Numbered from the stretch's first letter, positions 46,001 to 58,744 are shown. The stretch is 64,000 bases of DNA from Phragmites australis (GCF_958298935.1 NC_084931.1:21417334-21481333), one strand, 5' to 3'. Translations and numbers: made by a program. Notes: generated from the sequence alone by a model not told the origin.

Positions 46001-49000
46001 TGTTGAACTGCACAGGGTTTGCACAACTTAATAGAATTCTTATGTTCAAGAATCACCTCATCTGACATAGTGGGAATGCAATAATGCAGCTTACTTTATA
46101 AAAAGAACCATGCCAGCTTTTCATGTAACTGAAAACTAGGGCACTAGGCATTTTAATTTAAAAATAAAATAAAATTAGACCTTTTAATAGCTCAACTTAA
46201 ACGAATTGTTGTCCACTCCTTGGATTGCACTCTCATTTGTTTGTATATTCTCTATTTAGATAACAATGAAATGTTACGGAACTTGCAACTACACAGCCAT
46301 ATTTATTTTCAGCATGTCGCTTGACCTTGACTTCAACTTCTGTGTCACAAAGCTTCAAGTAGCTCAGTCTATTGAAGAAGAGGCTCCATGATAAGCACAA
46401 GCTATTATCTGTGACTTTTTTTTGTTTTTTATACACAACTAACAGGAGTACCATTTCGAGTTTGATGTAGTTGGAAGAAATAATGTGTTCATAGTCAAGT
46501 CCAGTTTTCTTTTTTCATAAACATTTAAACAATTTTTCTGTTTATGCAGGCACCATTTAGACTTTCATGGGGATGCGATGGGGATAAGAATGGCCAGCAC
46601 AAGCATGATTTTGTGTCCTTTGAAAAAGGTGACATAAAAACAGCAGAGCGCAGCAATAAGCAGGTAGTCCTTTATGTTCGGTGTGGTCCATTTTAAACTG
46701 AATGTCTATTTGTTTCCACTAATTAAAAAATATCATCGAGATAATCTCATTGCTGCTGCATTGTTTGTGCTTTCAGATTTTGCTAAAATGGGAATCTCCA
46801 CCGCAAACAGTTCTTTTTGTTACTAAACCTAATTCCAATTCTGTGCTTGCTCTCTGCGGCGAAATGGTTAGGTATGCTCCCTTCATGCCTTGCCTGAAAG
46901 GTTTTAACTTGTATCAATTATCTGTAGTTGTGGATTAAATATAACAATATTTTTCTTGTAACTTATTCTCTTCCAGTTTACTTATGTCATGTGGAATTGT
47001 ATTGTTAAATATCTTTGTATCACTTGTGCTAATTGTTTTGTGCATTTTCTGCAGATGGCTTAAAGAGTACAGTAATATAAATGTGTTTGTAGAGCCACGA
47101 GTTAGCCAGGAACTACTAGCTGAAGATTCTTACTTCAACTTTATCCAGACCTGGAATAATGGTAAGTGCCCTCTCGTGTATATTAGGACGCATTTTCTCT
47201 CTACTGCTTCAGAGTTTACATTTTGGAATGTTAGGATATAAGGCACATATTTTATTCTTCCCTTCAAATACACAGGAGAACTTTGTATATTTTGTATTAA
47301 AAAGAAAAGAAGGCTTGGAAACTAAATAAATCCCTTCTAGGCAAGGCAAGGGCATGGCTAGAACCAAAGTTAGGATATATTACAGAGGAGCAAAATAAGC
47401 AATCAACCACCTTAAAATAACTCAAGAATAAGAAACTCTGAAGTACCATACTACCTTAGTGCACCACCCCAGCCTATTTCCACTGCTTGCCTTCGTCCTG
47501 CTATTGGAAAGAAAATTAGCCAATTAGGCGGAATTCAAACACAACACTGGAAACCCTTTTGTTTCGCTCCTTCCAGATTTGTCACAAATATCACCAGAGA
47601 AGAATTGAATGTTTGTTCTTCTAGTTCTGATAGCCTGATATATAAATAACGGTTATGGTCATTTCTTATGAGAGTGAAAAGCAGTATGTTGTGATTATTT
47701 AGTTATTACATAAAGAATTATAAAACTGTTCCGTTTTGCCTATGAACCTCCAAGGTTACTAAGCATGAGAATGGAATTTAAGTAAGATACAGATTTCTGC
47801 CCCTTGCCTTTCTGGGGTATTCTGGTGTCATTTCTTACTCAGTTAGCTTGCTGGTTGTTTCTTGCTTGTAGCAGGGCGAAAGTGGTATGCAGTTAAATTA
47901 CCTTGAGCAATCTATTCTTTCCCATCAGCAGCCAAGTTTGTTGATGTCGTTTTAGTGTGAGATAAACCATTTCTTCTACCGAGAAGATACAAAAAACAAA
48001 GTGCTCTAGAGACTCAATAGCTGTTATCATGTGCTACAAATGTTACTGTCTTGCTTATTTTATTGAGCAGTGAGTGGGTCATCTATTATTGAGCAATTCC
48101 TTTTCATTTGTGTATTGTATCTATTAAAGTTCTTTGCACTTCTTTTGTTGATGGTTTATGATTGTTTTATTTTTTGATGGTTTAATATATTCTGGATATT
48201 GCTTTTTTATTCACTTGTAACCCTTTCCTTTTGGTGTCCAACTAATCAGAATATTTTGACAGATCAGGAAATAAAGACATTACACACGAAAGTTGATCTA
48301 ATTGTAACTCTTGGCGGTGATGGAACTGTTTTATGGGTATGCTATTTGAGTTGTGTGACAATTTACTGTGAGTATGGATATGTTGTGGTTAGTTCGATAA
48401 AGTAAAGCCCATTTAGTTAGTGCAACATTTCGATGAAACAAGTTAACAAACTACCTTATTTGTGGTTAGTTCGACAGAGTAAGCCCATTTGGCTATTGCA
48501 AAATTTCAATGAAACAATCTACCATTCCTTTTCCTTATACTTATAAACAAAATAAAAGTCATATAATATTAAATGTCCTGTAAGTGCGCCTAATTCCTGT
48601 GTGCATAGAAATTTACTACATACGGTTTACTTTGCACTCTTGAATTACAGTGTTGTATTGATTAGAAGAAATTGGGTGCTCCTGTTTTATATTTCCACAG
48701 GGTTAGAATGTTCAAATGACAAGAGTTGGTCTATAACTCGTTCATAGTAAAAGTTGAAAAACGACCTCATTTTGTTGTTCTCCTGTAAATTTCAGTATTT
48801 ATGGCATGTTTTTATAATCTGCTTAAGTTAGGCAAATGATTAAATATCTCTTAACAGGCTGCATCATTGTTCAAAGGGCCAGTTCCTCCTGTTGTTGCAT
48901 TCGCTCTTGGATCATTGGGCTTCATGACTCCCTTCCGTATCCTTAATCGTCAGTCTTGGATCAGAGTTGCTGTGGACTGAGCGCACCAAAATAGCTTGTA

Positions 49001-50683
49001 GTTCTGAAGACATCTAGGCAGCCCACTTGACCTTATAGCCATGTAGACTAGCATGCACATTTTTTTCTAGAATATGCCCTATTTGAATGAGCGTGAAGGG
49101 AATTGGCCTTGTTGCTATTCCTTCTATTCAAGTTTAAAGTAGTAACATGCACCTGTTATAATTTTTTCAATAGGGTTGGCATTCCGTAGCACATCAAGTC
49201 ATCAACTTGTAGCAGAACGATCGCACGCACCAATTTCTCATTTCCATATAGCACCCTCAGGCAACTTTGATAACCAGTTCACCGCCTTTTGTATTTTGTA
49301 GTACTTTGGCCAATGGATCCTAATTCTTGAGGGTAGCCCTCAAGATCTTTCGCACTGCTTACCACTGTTGACACTAGCTGACTAGTTAAGTATAAGAAAC
49401 CAAATAGGCACCAGCTGCCTAGTTTCATTTTCAATTCGGAATTGATGTTGAAGTTTGGCTATTTTTGGCCTCCCTATTAATTCATTTAAATTTTTTCAAC
49501 AAGTAAATCTTTCAATAAGGATTTTTTTTTCTTTCTACCATATTTCTTGCAATATCGTTAGTATGCAACACATTTTTAACTGCATAAATAATAAGTGAAT
49601 ATGATTTATGCCTTCAACATAAATGTATTTCTAATCTATAAATCTGCATACTCAAGTGTGCAACCTTGATATGTCCTTTTTATTTATATCCTATATATGG
49701 TTGGATAATCTCTATATACAGACAGCTTATCTCAGAGTTTTCAACTAATTCACGTTCACTTATATATCAGTGTCACAGTTTCATTCATACTTTTAATACC
49801 TGGGGGCGCTTACATATTTTGTGCCCAGTGCCACCTAAACTGTAGAATTGTGACATTTTTCAAAGAACCTTTCTGTTCACTGCTCACCCACCATAACAAT
49901 ATTTCGTCCTTAACTTGAGTTAAGCAAGCGAGCAATACCGTGAATGTTTGGGCAATGTGCTGAAAAGACCATTTAGCATCACACTAAGAAGCCGTCTGCA
50001 GTGTCATGTGATCCGTGATGCGGCTAAGGATGAAGTTGAGACTGAGGAACCGATTCTAGTACTAAATGAAGTAACAATTGACCGTGGAATGTCATCTTAC
50101 CTCACCTACCTAGAGTGCTACTGTGATAGTTCGTTCGTTACATGCGTACAAGGAGATGGGCTGATAATATCAACAACATCTGGAAGCACAGCATATTCAT
50201 TGGCAGCTGGAGGATCAATGGTTCATCCGCAGGTAGACCCATGCTCAGCATATGGTTTCCAGATTTTGTTCAGCATTACGGAATTGTGTGTTAAGTTGCT
50301 CAAAAAGTCCGTAGGCTATTCATTTGCTATGTTATATATACTGCCAGTATAATGCTATGTTTTGCTGGTATATGCAGGTCCCTGGGATCCTTTTCACACC
50401 AATATGTCCGCATTCGTTGTCATTCAGGCCTTTGATACTACCGGAATATGTAACTTTGCGCGTGCAAGTGCCATTCAATAGTAGAGGGCAAGCTTGGGCA
50501 TCCTTTGATGGCAAGGGTAGGATTCAACTAGGACCGGGCGATGCCCTCATCTGCAGTATTTCCCCGTGGCCTGTGCCCACGGCTTGTCTGGTGGACTCGA
50601 CAACCGACTTCCTGCGAAGCATCCATGAGGGTCTCCACTGGAACTTGAGGAAGAGTCAATCATTTGATGGTCCACCTGCATGA
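43081..50683 (+). CDS. NADK1: NAD kinase, plant NADK1 type, 11 exons, 531 aa
   Basis: It phosphorylates NAD with ATP to give NADP. Coding exons: 43081-43113, 43818-43989, 44106-44234, 45376-45554, 46550-46663, 46777-46871, 47055-47161, 48263-48336, 48858-48936, 49925-50232, 50378-50683. All introns are GT-AG and phases join without a stop (1596 nt). Residues 1-110 include a charged, helix-prone part ([13 protein letters not shown] run in exon 3). The kinase domain covers about 210-531, with [10 protein letters not shown] (292-301; GGDG binds ATP), GSLGFMTPF (319-327), [11 protein letters not shown], and the glycine-rich [14 protein letters not shown] (411-424). Length matches plant NADK1 (about 530 aa). 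No calmodulin-binding extension as in chloroplast NADK2 and no clear transit peptide are seen, so a cytosolic form is inferred. The start was chosen because it is the first in-frame ATG with good context. Paralogue naming rests on length and N-terminal similarity recalled from rice and Arabidopsis. Confidence 0.95.
45858..45989 (-). mobile_element. tRNA-derived SINE in NADK1 intron 4, antisense
   Basis: On the minus strand the block has a tRNA-like head: an A-box-like 'agcccagtggttagg' and a B box 'ggttcgattcc', spaced as in a pol III promoter, then a short body and an A-rich tail ('attcaaaataaaaaaa'). It is flanked by a 12-bp direct repeat 'tgtcgttatttt' at 45846-45857 and 45990-46001, the target-site duplication expected of LINE-mobilised SINEs. 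It is about 132 bp, in the size range of short plant SINEs. It sits well away from both splice sites. Confidence 0.85.
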
Positions 50684-51190
50684 TTGTTGAAGTTTGTACA
50701 GCAGTCTGGTGCCAGGAGTTGAGATGGCTGATGGATCGCTAGATGTGATATTTCAAAGCATCTCCCGCAGTCCAGGGTGATTCGCAAAAACAGAAAAAAA
50801 TCGCAAAAAAGAAAAAAAGAGCAGATTTGCAGATGGCAGTTCGGCTTTATTGTATATCCTTGCGCATTCCCTATATATGTACAAGTTAATGTATTTAGGT
50901 GTAGGCCTGTGCATAGTCCAAGCCTGATCACCATGTACATATATAGTTGGGGCTTTTGCAAATTTACCACTGATTTTTTATTTTTTTGCAAGAATGCCAC
51001 TCGAATGACAGTTCTGGTGGTATTTTTGTAATTTTTTAGTGGCAAGTTTGCAATAACGATTCAAAATAGTGTCAAATTTATAATTGTCTTTTATGCAGTA
51101 TAGGCGATGTATAAGTTGCAGTTGAATCTTATTCTAACGCTGAGCAGTGTTCGTCTTTACTGTTTATTTTCCAAGAAGAGGAATAAATTA
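50684..51190 (+). other. NADK1 3' UTR and flank
   Basis: Downstream of the stop codon the sequence is AT-rich and non-coding. Possible polyadenylation signals include 'aataaa' at about 51182, with weaker T/A-rich candidates earlier. A 94-bp inverted repeat lies at 50958-51051. The real transcript end cannot be told from sequence. Confidence 0.4.
50958..51051. repeat. 94-bp inverted repeat (MITE-like hairpin) in NADK1 3' flank
   Basis: The left arm 'gcaaatttaccactgatttt' pairs with the right arm, whose reverse complement is 'gcaaacttgccactaaaaaa'. Inner parts ('ttgcaagaatgccact' and 'ggtggtatttttgtaa') also pair. It could be a small palindromic MITE. No target duplication was settled. Confidence 0.6.
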
Positions 51191-51833
51191 ATTCTGATCC
51201 CAAGATGAAAGCACTGGTCATCTTAAATGATGCTGATGCCTGATTACCAGGAAGGCATTGTTGGTCTTAGTGAGATATATGAAATCTACGTTGTTGCTTA
51301 GCTTGAAGCATAGCTGAGCAAGATGGTCATATTTCTTGCAGCGAGTGTAGGTATAATTTGGCAAGAAGACTTCAGAACAGCAGCAGTCTCTTCAGAGGTC
51401 ACAGATATGTGGCAAAAACCAGGAGATGAGTTTCCTTTGCTCAGCAAATAGGACTAGTAGGACTCTCTTCGATAGTGAGAATATACTTGTTCTTCAGTTT
51501 GTGACACCTGACTCGATGAAAAATTCACTTGAATTTGCACATACAATGGCAGGTTCGCCACTATGGTAAGAAGTGCATGGCGTCGAAGCTGAGCCAGTGA
51601 GCCTTATCGGCCTCAAATCTTACCATTCTCAGTGTCTTACGAACTCGCGGTTTCTTCTCCCAAGTCCCAAGACAAAGTACAACATCCCTTTCTCAGTTTC
51701 TCCACCCACACTAAACTTCAGAGTCTAGATAGAGATCCAAATCAGTTTCTCAACCAGCCAACCGGGTGCGCGGTCGTGCACACAGCATCGTCGCCTGGGG
51801 CAGGCCGCTGCTGCTGAGCGACTATAGCTAAGG

Positions 51834-52000
51834 GAAGTAAATTTTATAGAATTCTGTTTAGAAAGATTCTCGTAAGATCTTATTTATATTATCTATCGTG
51901 ATCTAATAGATGAGTTGAATAGGAGAAAAAGAAAGTAGATACATATCATCATAGGAGAGAGTCTTTTGTAGAATCAGATTTTATAAAATTTGCTTTTCTA
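51834..52000. mobile_element. MITE candidate with imperfect 30-40 bp terminal inverted repeats
   Basis: The left end 'aagtaaattttatagaattc' matches the reverse complement of the right end, 'aagcaaattttataaaatct', and the similarity continues inward ('gtttagaaagattctc' against 'gattctacaaaagactctc'). The interior is AT-rich and non-coding. The target duplication could not be fixed, so the superfamily is open. Confidence 0.55.
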
Positions 52001-54226
52001 CCTAAAGGGTCATGGTGTACTAACGATTGGCCAAATATTCGCTCAATCAATACGACATGGCAGCCCACTCATCTCAAAAAAGAAAAAACATGGACTCCAC
52101 TAGAAACGAGAAAAGAAAAACATGGACACACACCATGCCAGCAACATGGAGTGCTCGCTACGAACCAAGAGAGGTGATGGCATGCGAAAAGAAGCGTTAA
52201 CAATCGTTACTTAGTAGCTAGTGATAATAATAAGTAGCGTGTGTAACCATGTAGGCCAAGGATTCTCTTGCAATTATGCATCTTATTCTAATTATTTTGC
52301 CCCAAATTTTACAGTAAATTTAATCTATACTAAGCTAAGTAAACAAGAAGCAGAGAGTGACTGAGAGGCACTCGTCATTTCAAAATGTCTAGTGACGTAC
52401 GATAGCCATGCAGTGGTCCATAATACTTCTTTAAATTGAGATCATGTACAAGTATATTTTACAGACTTATTATAATGTTGACAACAAAAGAAGCATGAAA
52501 GCGTTACACCGTCTTATTATTTTCCAATTTGACATAAAATTAATCCACGGAATAGATTTGTCTTCTTTCCAGGAGCCTAGAGATTTGACGCAATTAATTC
52601 TCCGAAAAAGTTTGAGTACATTTTTAGATAGAAGATATTTATGTGAAAGGGAGGTTGGGTTGTTACTTCCCTGTAGTGCAACATTTGACATAGGATATAA
52701 ATAGGGGGGGGGGGGGGGGTGTGGCTCTCATGCATATCCAAGAATATTGAATCACAAGATAACTATACGAGAAGCCTAGCTATTTCGAGATGTTGTCTCT
52801 ATGTACATATGTCTAACTTTGTCATGACTATTTTTCACTCTATGACTAATGAAGTTTCAAATGAATTATCAGTCATCTGAGATACAATTCAAATATGGAA
52901 CCCATTATTACTACTCAAATAAGCCTTGCTATGTTTTATCTAAGTTATCACAAAATTATCTAATTTGAGTGATTAAGGTTTATCTCTACTTCGACGGAAT
53001 CAAAGCTATACAAATGTCTAATACAAATCTGAAGTCATAGTGAAGCTATTATAATTCGAATGTTATAAGTGGGAAAGATAAGGTGATATTATACCATACA
53101 ATATAAAATACCACCAAATGATGCTAGCATATTCTTGGCTGTGGCACTTCATGTGTGTAGAGAAATCAATGCGGTAACTTAAATTAATCTGTTATTTAGG
53201 TAATTGTCAATCATTTAGCAAGCTTGATCTCAAGCATTACAAAGAGGCTACCATAAGCATTGCTTGTGTAATGATGAGGTTCCATCCAAATATAGAAAAG
53301 TTGTTTCTGTTCGGAGAGCAAGGAGGAGCTCCTGTTGATATATGATTTTTTTCCAATTGTGGTGAACTTAAATCAGAAGCTTTGGCAGGGTAACGGATTT
53401 TACATGATATTGTTTTGTTTAATCATCTATTCGTTCAATTATTTTTGTTCTATTTTAATGATGCGCTCTTGGTATGGAATGTTTGCAAGACAATTCACGT
53501 TGTCTATGTTGCTACAACTATGCTTTCTAGTGACTTCCTTTTTGCGGTCATAGTGTTTAATAGTTTATATTGATAGTTTATGGTTGTTTGTCTCTTTGTA
53601 TTGCATTCAAATTGTATGCTACAAAATGTGAGGTGTGACTTGGTTTAAACCTTGCATATCTATGTTCTTTTTCCTTTATTCTGATCATCAATACCAGGTT
53701 CGAATTATGTCTATCAAGTAGCATGCATAATAGTGGCAGAAAGAAGAGTGATGGTAAATAAAACATAAATTGATGATACAATGGTACGTACACAATTGGA
53801 TTCTTAATACTAGCCACCTAATTGCACAGGCCACCCCGCTAGTTCTTTTAATTACAAGAATCCAACATTGCAAGAGAGTTTGTTTCACATTTTAAAATCC
53901 AAACCGCAATGCTAGATGCTCCCCATCTCTGCGTGTGAGCACCTCCACCATTAGAACGTCATTTACACTATCATACAAGCGTGCTCGAGCAAGGCAAAAG
54001 TTGCATGCCCAATCCTAGATGACAACCCTGGAAGTACCATGACTTGGTTTCATTATCAAATGCGCTATCCATATTGATGCCAATATGATTTGCGGAAATT
54101 TGACATCAATGAGACCAAGTTCTTTTGATGTTTCATATAATGTCGTGGTGATCGAGCATGACACTAGAAAATACATAGCTGATTCTTGTTATGCGGCATC
54201 ACAAAATGCTATTTGCTTAATATGCC
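52001..54226. other. Intergenic sequence without a supported gene
   Basis: This is AT-rich DNA with short, unrelated open frames. The one feature that stands out is a TATA-like 'ggatataaatag' at 52692-52704 running into a run of 16 G (52704-52719). A short frame just upstream (52444-52704) has no recognisable domain. Confidence 0.45.
52704..52719 (+). repeat. G16 homopolymer after a TATA-like box
   Basis: Sixteen G in a row directly follow 'ggatataaata'. Homopolymer length is prone to sequencing error. Confidence 0.85.
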
Positions 54227-55002
54227 CAGGGCCAGTCATGAGATTTTGGTGGCCCAGAGTGAAACTAAAAATAAGACCCTGTTGAATTAGGCCAGGACTA
54301 CATGAGATGATGAGAGGAAGTGATCTCATTGAATATTTAACTTCTCTGCGCACAAGAGGATTGCTAATTTTAGTAATTTGGGTTGCTGCTAAGGTGCGGA
54401 GTTTGATTCGAGCCAACCATCACCTGAGCACCAATGAAAAGGATGCGATGTGTCATCGATCAATGGACTCGTTATTGTGTTAGCTGAACCACAGTCCACA
54501 GCAACCGGCATCTCTTCCCTGCAAACCTACTCCATCAGAGCACACATCAGTAACACAAACCAGACAAGATGAAACACACATGGTCGAACCCATCAGAGCA
54601 CACATCATAACACATCAGGAACTTTTTTGTCTTCTCGCATGGAAAATGCATGGTCGAATCCACAACATGTCTGCATTGCATTGCATTAGCACCATTAACA
54701 GATATGCCGTCAAGTTTATCGGCGATGAGGTTCTAGTTTTAGGGTTCGTACTATGAGAGGAGAATAGGAGATTTAGAGTCCCGCCGCCTCGAGGAGATGA
54801 GGAGTCTAGGTCCTCATGTCCCAGGCCCGCGATGAGATCTCCACTCGCTAGTGGCCCAGTGCTAACTTGTTGTTGCTTCTTTTGGGCCGGCCAAAGGCCA
54901 CAAAAGCCCATGCACTGATGCACTATATGGGAGCCCCCCCCCCCTCTGAGTTTTGGGGGCCAAGGTGGTCGCCTCGCTTGCCCCCTGTCTGGCCTGGCCT
55001 TG
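54227..55002. mobile_element. Non-autonomous hAT element, 776 bp, perfect 8-bp TSD
   Basis: It starts 'cagggccagtcatgag' and ends '...ggcctggccttg', whose reverse complement 'caaggccaggcc' mirrors the start. Both sides carry the same 8-bp 'aatatgcc' (54219-54226 and 55003-55010), the target duplication length of hAT transposons. CAGGG-type ends fit the superfamily. Inside is non-coding DNA with GC-rich subterminal parts ('ggtggcccagagtgaaa' left, 'ttttgggggccaaggtgg' right). No transposase remnant was seen, so it would need a helper element. Open frames on both strands at 54615-55166 cross its border and are not genes. Confidence 0.85.
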
Positions 55003-55406
55003 AATATGCCTTCTCTGTCATTCAGCTCATGATAGTAGGAATCTATGGACCACTCTTCACCCAAAGAAACACAAACCTTGGCTAGTCTAGTGCATTCAGG
55101 TACCAAACATGTTGTATCAAAAGTACAACAGCAAGGCTCAGCATCGGTGCTCTGGCAGATGGGCAAACTCGATCCATTTCCTATTCTAGACCCACCTTCC
55201 TAGGTTGGCCTAAATCTTCCATTTTCCATTATCTAATCCATGCTCTTATCCCTTTCATCAGCAAGCAATTGTAAGCCAATTTCACAGCATAACATCCATA
55301 TTTTTTTCTACCAGTTCAGCTTTATATTGCTAAGATAGCACCACAATAACCCAAACAATCCCCTAGGTTGTTGTGATATCCCAGCCCAATGGGCATTTGT
55401 GCGGGG
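55003..55406. other. Spacer between two hAT elements
   Basis: This 400-bp non-coding stretch separates the 776-bp and 4.23-kb hAT elements. I saw no gene or repeat structure in it. Confidence 0.5.
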
Positions 55407-55621
55407 TAGGGATGGCAATTTTCCCCATTGGGGCCGATCCCTGCACCCTGCAAGGATCCCCCCGAACGAGGCAGGGGTGGGATTGGATCCCCCCCCCCAT
55501 GGGGCTAACGGGGTGGAGCCCCGAGTCTAGGTCGGGGCTGGGGTGGGGCTAGATTTTCCCCACTGAGCTCCATGGGACCTCGGCCTAGCCCATGTACTAA
55601 TATGCAGCCTAGCCCAGTTAA

Positions 55622-55723
<102 letters not shown>

Positions 55724-56638
55724 TGTCTCTAACTCTAACATATTCTCCAGACTCCAGCATTCCAGCCACCATCACTCAGCCTCTAGCTCTTTGCCCTCCA
55801 TTCTGCCTCTGCTAGTCTGCTCTCCAGATCTAGCTGCCATCACTCAGCCTCTAGCCCTCTGCTCTCCACTCTACCTCTGCTCTCTAGATCCAGCCGCTAG
55901 CTTGCATGCACAAACGCAGGGACGCCAGCTAGCCTGCACACATGGATCCTTAACCTCTAGCCCTCCACTCTGCCTCCCCTCTCCAGGCTCCAGCTGACGT
56001 CGGGACGAAGGCACGACACACGTAGTGATGCAGCCATCCAGGTCACTGGCTTACCGTGCATGGGCGCACAACCTCCAGGGACCAGGGCACAGTCTCATAG
56101 GTGCCAGCTGCCAAGGTGCACAGGCTCTGGTCTCCGACCATCATTCCAGTAGTCCCAGCATGGCTGCACGAGCGCTCTGCCTTCAACCAGCATGTCAACA
56201 AGGTGAATCTATGATCTGCTAGTTATTCCTAGACTTAGTGTGTAAATGATGCATCCTTATACGAGTATTAGCTATATGTTCTTAGCCTTGGGCCCTCCAC
56301 CTGGACCTTAGCATTTGTATTGTGCTCTTGTGCATAGCATTGATTAGTGATACAGTGTTAGGTTCTTAAAATTTCTCTCCATAGCATAGATGTTCATCTG
56401 CAACATTTCTACAGCTAGTTGTGTTGATTGTGTAGTCTGGTAGGCAAGTTCTTTGATTGAGTAATACTTTCGATTTGCACATAGGAAGGTTTGGTATTAT
56501 GTCTAGGCTTGTTTTAGAGAATAGTTTAACTATTTGCCTTTGTGCATACATCACAACAATCAATAGTTTGCTGCAGCACTTGTGTCTGATGTCCTGATTA
56601 TGCCCCTTTGTTTTTGCAGCACTTGTTTGATTGTTGCA

Positions 56639-58744
56639 ATGGCGACCACTAGCTCCTCCCAAGCTACAGCAACGCCTACCTCTGGACAAGATCCTGAGAA
56701 AAATCAAGTCCAAGGTGGTGACATGGCTCAAGGAAAACTGCAAGTGCTAGAATCTCAAGGTACTGATGCAGAGGTGCTAGCAGCATCAAAAAGGAGAAAC
56801 TTAAATCTTCAGTGTAGCAGGAATTTAAAAGATTGCAAGTAAGGGGCAAATGGAAAGCAGAGTGCATGTGGTGTCATGTTAAGCTAGGAGGAGAAACTAA
56901 AAATGTAACCAAACACATGCATGATCATCTTAAGATATATCAATCTAGGCAGGTTAGAAAAGAGCTTAAACAGTCAACATTGAGATTGTCAACTGATGCT
57001 GATGGGAAAGTTAGTGTTGAAAAGTACACTTTTGATCAAGATGTTGCTAGGAAAGCTCTTGCACTTATGATCTGTGTCCATGAGTACCCACTAGATATGG
57101 TTCATCATGTCAGTTTTCGTAAGTTTTGTGCTGCAATGCAACCATTGTTTAATGTTGGGACTAGAAATACAATTAGGCAAGATATCTTGGACATGTATAG
57201 AGTTCAAAGGGAGTGTATGGTGAAGTACTTTTGACAATTGGAAAGCCTTGTTGCCATCACAACTGATATGTGGACAACTAATCATCAAAGAAAGGGTACA
57301 TGATAGTCACAGTACACTTTATTGATGAGAAGTGGAACCTTAAAAGTTTTCTTTTGAGGTAATACTTGAGGATCTGTCACAATTCTTAATTGCTATGCTT
57401 GTTTCCATTTTTAGGCTGAACTAAAATTTTCTTTTGTTATTAAATTATTTTGTAAGATCATTTATGTTCTAGCCCCACATACCGGTGAGGTTATATTTGA
57501 TATGCTTCAAGATGTTCTTATTGATTGGCATCTTGAGAGGAAGGTCTCCACAGTGACACTGGACAATTGCACCACCAATGGCAATCTAATGGGAAAAAAT
57601 GGAAGATAAGTTGCATGTTGACTATCTTATGTTGAAAGGTAAATTGATGCATATGCCTTGTGCTGTACATATATTAAATCTGATTGTTAAAGATGGATTG
57701 TCTATCATGGATAAAGATAAAGGATTAGAGAGGATTCGTGAGAGTGTAGATTTTTGGTCAGCCACTCCAAAAAGACATGAGAAATTTGAGAAGAAGGCAT
57801 GTGAAATGAGCATTCAGTTTAGGCGTAGATTGGCCCTAGATTGTAAAAGTAGATGGAATTCCACCTATATCATGCTTAGCATTGTATTAGAATACAAATC
57901 TATCTTTGAACGTCTAGCTCTCCATGAGAAGTTGTTTGCTCCTATGTGCACAATAGAAGATGACTGGAAGTTTGCAAAGGACATTTGTGATAGGTTGAAG
58001 ATGTTCTTTGATATAACTGATCTACTTTCAGGCACTACTTATGTTACAGCTAATCTTTTCTTCCCTAAAATCTGTGGTGTATATTTATCTATCACAAAAT
58101 GGGCCTATAGTGATGATCCTCATGTAGAAAAGATGGTAGAGTCAATGAAGGAGAAATTTATTAAGTATTGGGCATATGTCCATGGCCTTATGGTAGTTGC
58201 TACTGTTCTGGATCCTAGGTTTAAACTTCATTTGTTGCAGGCTCTTTTTACTAATATTTATGGAGTAGAAGGTGCAGCAGCCCAAGTTAGGGAAATTAGA
58301 GGCTTGTTGTAAAAATTGGTGCTAGAATACCAACAATCTCCAGAGGATGTTGGTACTTCTACTTTAATTGCTTCAAATACTTCTGCCCAGAACATTGGAC
58401 TTGGAGAAGATGAAGTTTTCAGCGTTTTTTATCAATACATGTCTTCTCAGTGGGTAGTTACTTCTTCCCATGTGCGCACAGAATTGAATTTGTATTTGGA
58501 GGAGCCAACTCTGCCAAGGACATAAGAACTTGACATTGTTAATTGGTGGAAGTACGATGGGGTCAAGTATCCCACTTTGCAAAAGATTTCTCAGGATATC
58601 ATGGCAATTCTTGTGACAACAGTAGCATTTGAGTCTATGTTCAGTACTAGTGGGAGGATAATTAGTCCTCACCGTAGTCGACTTGCACCCAAATTGTACA
58701 AGCACTTATGTGCATGCAAGCTTGGTCTCGTGCCGACATGTTAG
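56639..58744 (+). pseudogene. hAT transposase (BED finger, RNase H-like core, hAT dimerisation domain), broken
   Basis: From an ATG at 56639 the product would start with a Ser/Thr/Gln-rich tail, then a BED finger (CMWCHVKLGG..NVTKHMHDH, about 56866-56930), and an RNase H-like core with TTDMWTTN (57262 area) and TLDNCTTNG (57550s). An 'RWNSTYIML' and 'VLDPRFKLHLL' region (57850-58240) follows, then the hAT dimerisation domain (ELDIVNWWK, YPTLQKISQDIMA, STSGRIISPHRSRLAPK; 58528-58700). It resembles RICESLEEPER/DAYSLEEPER-type transposases. An intron-like gap lies near 57360-57470. Defects include a frame change and a TAG at the BED-domain Trp (about 56815), stops at 57234, 58310 and 58523, and 'FESMFSTSG' where ASE is usual. 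Confidence 0.85.

Noticed and set aside
53335..53553. 72-codon hydrophobic frame
   Set aside because: AT-rich DNA gives Phe/Leu/Ile-rich frames by chance; there is no context or motif.
54615..55166. 183-codon minus-strand frame
   Set aside because: It crosses the border of a defined hAT element and has no domain.
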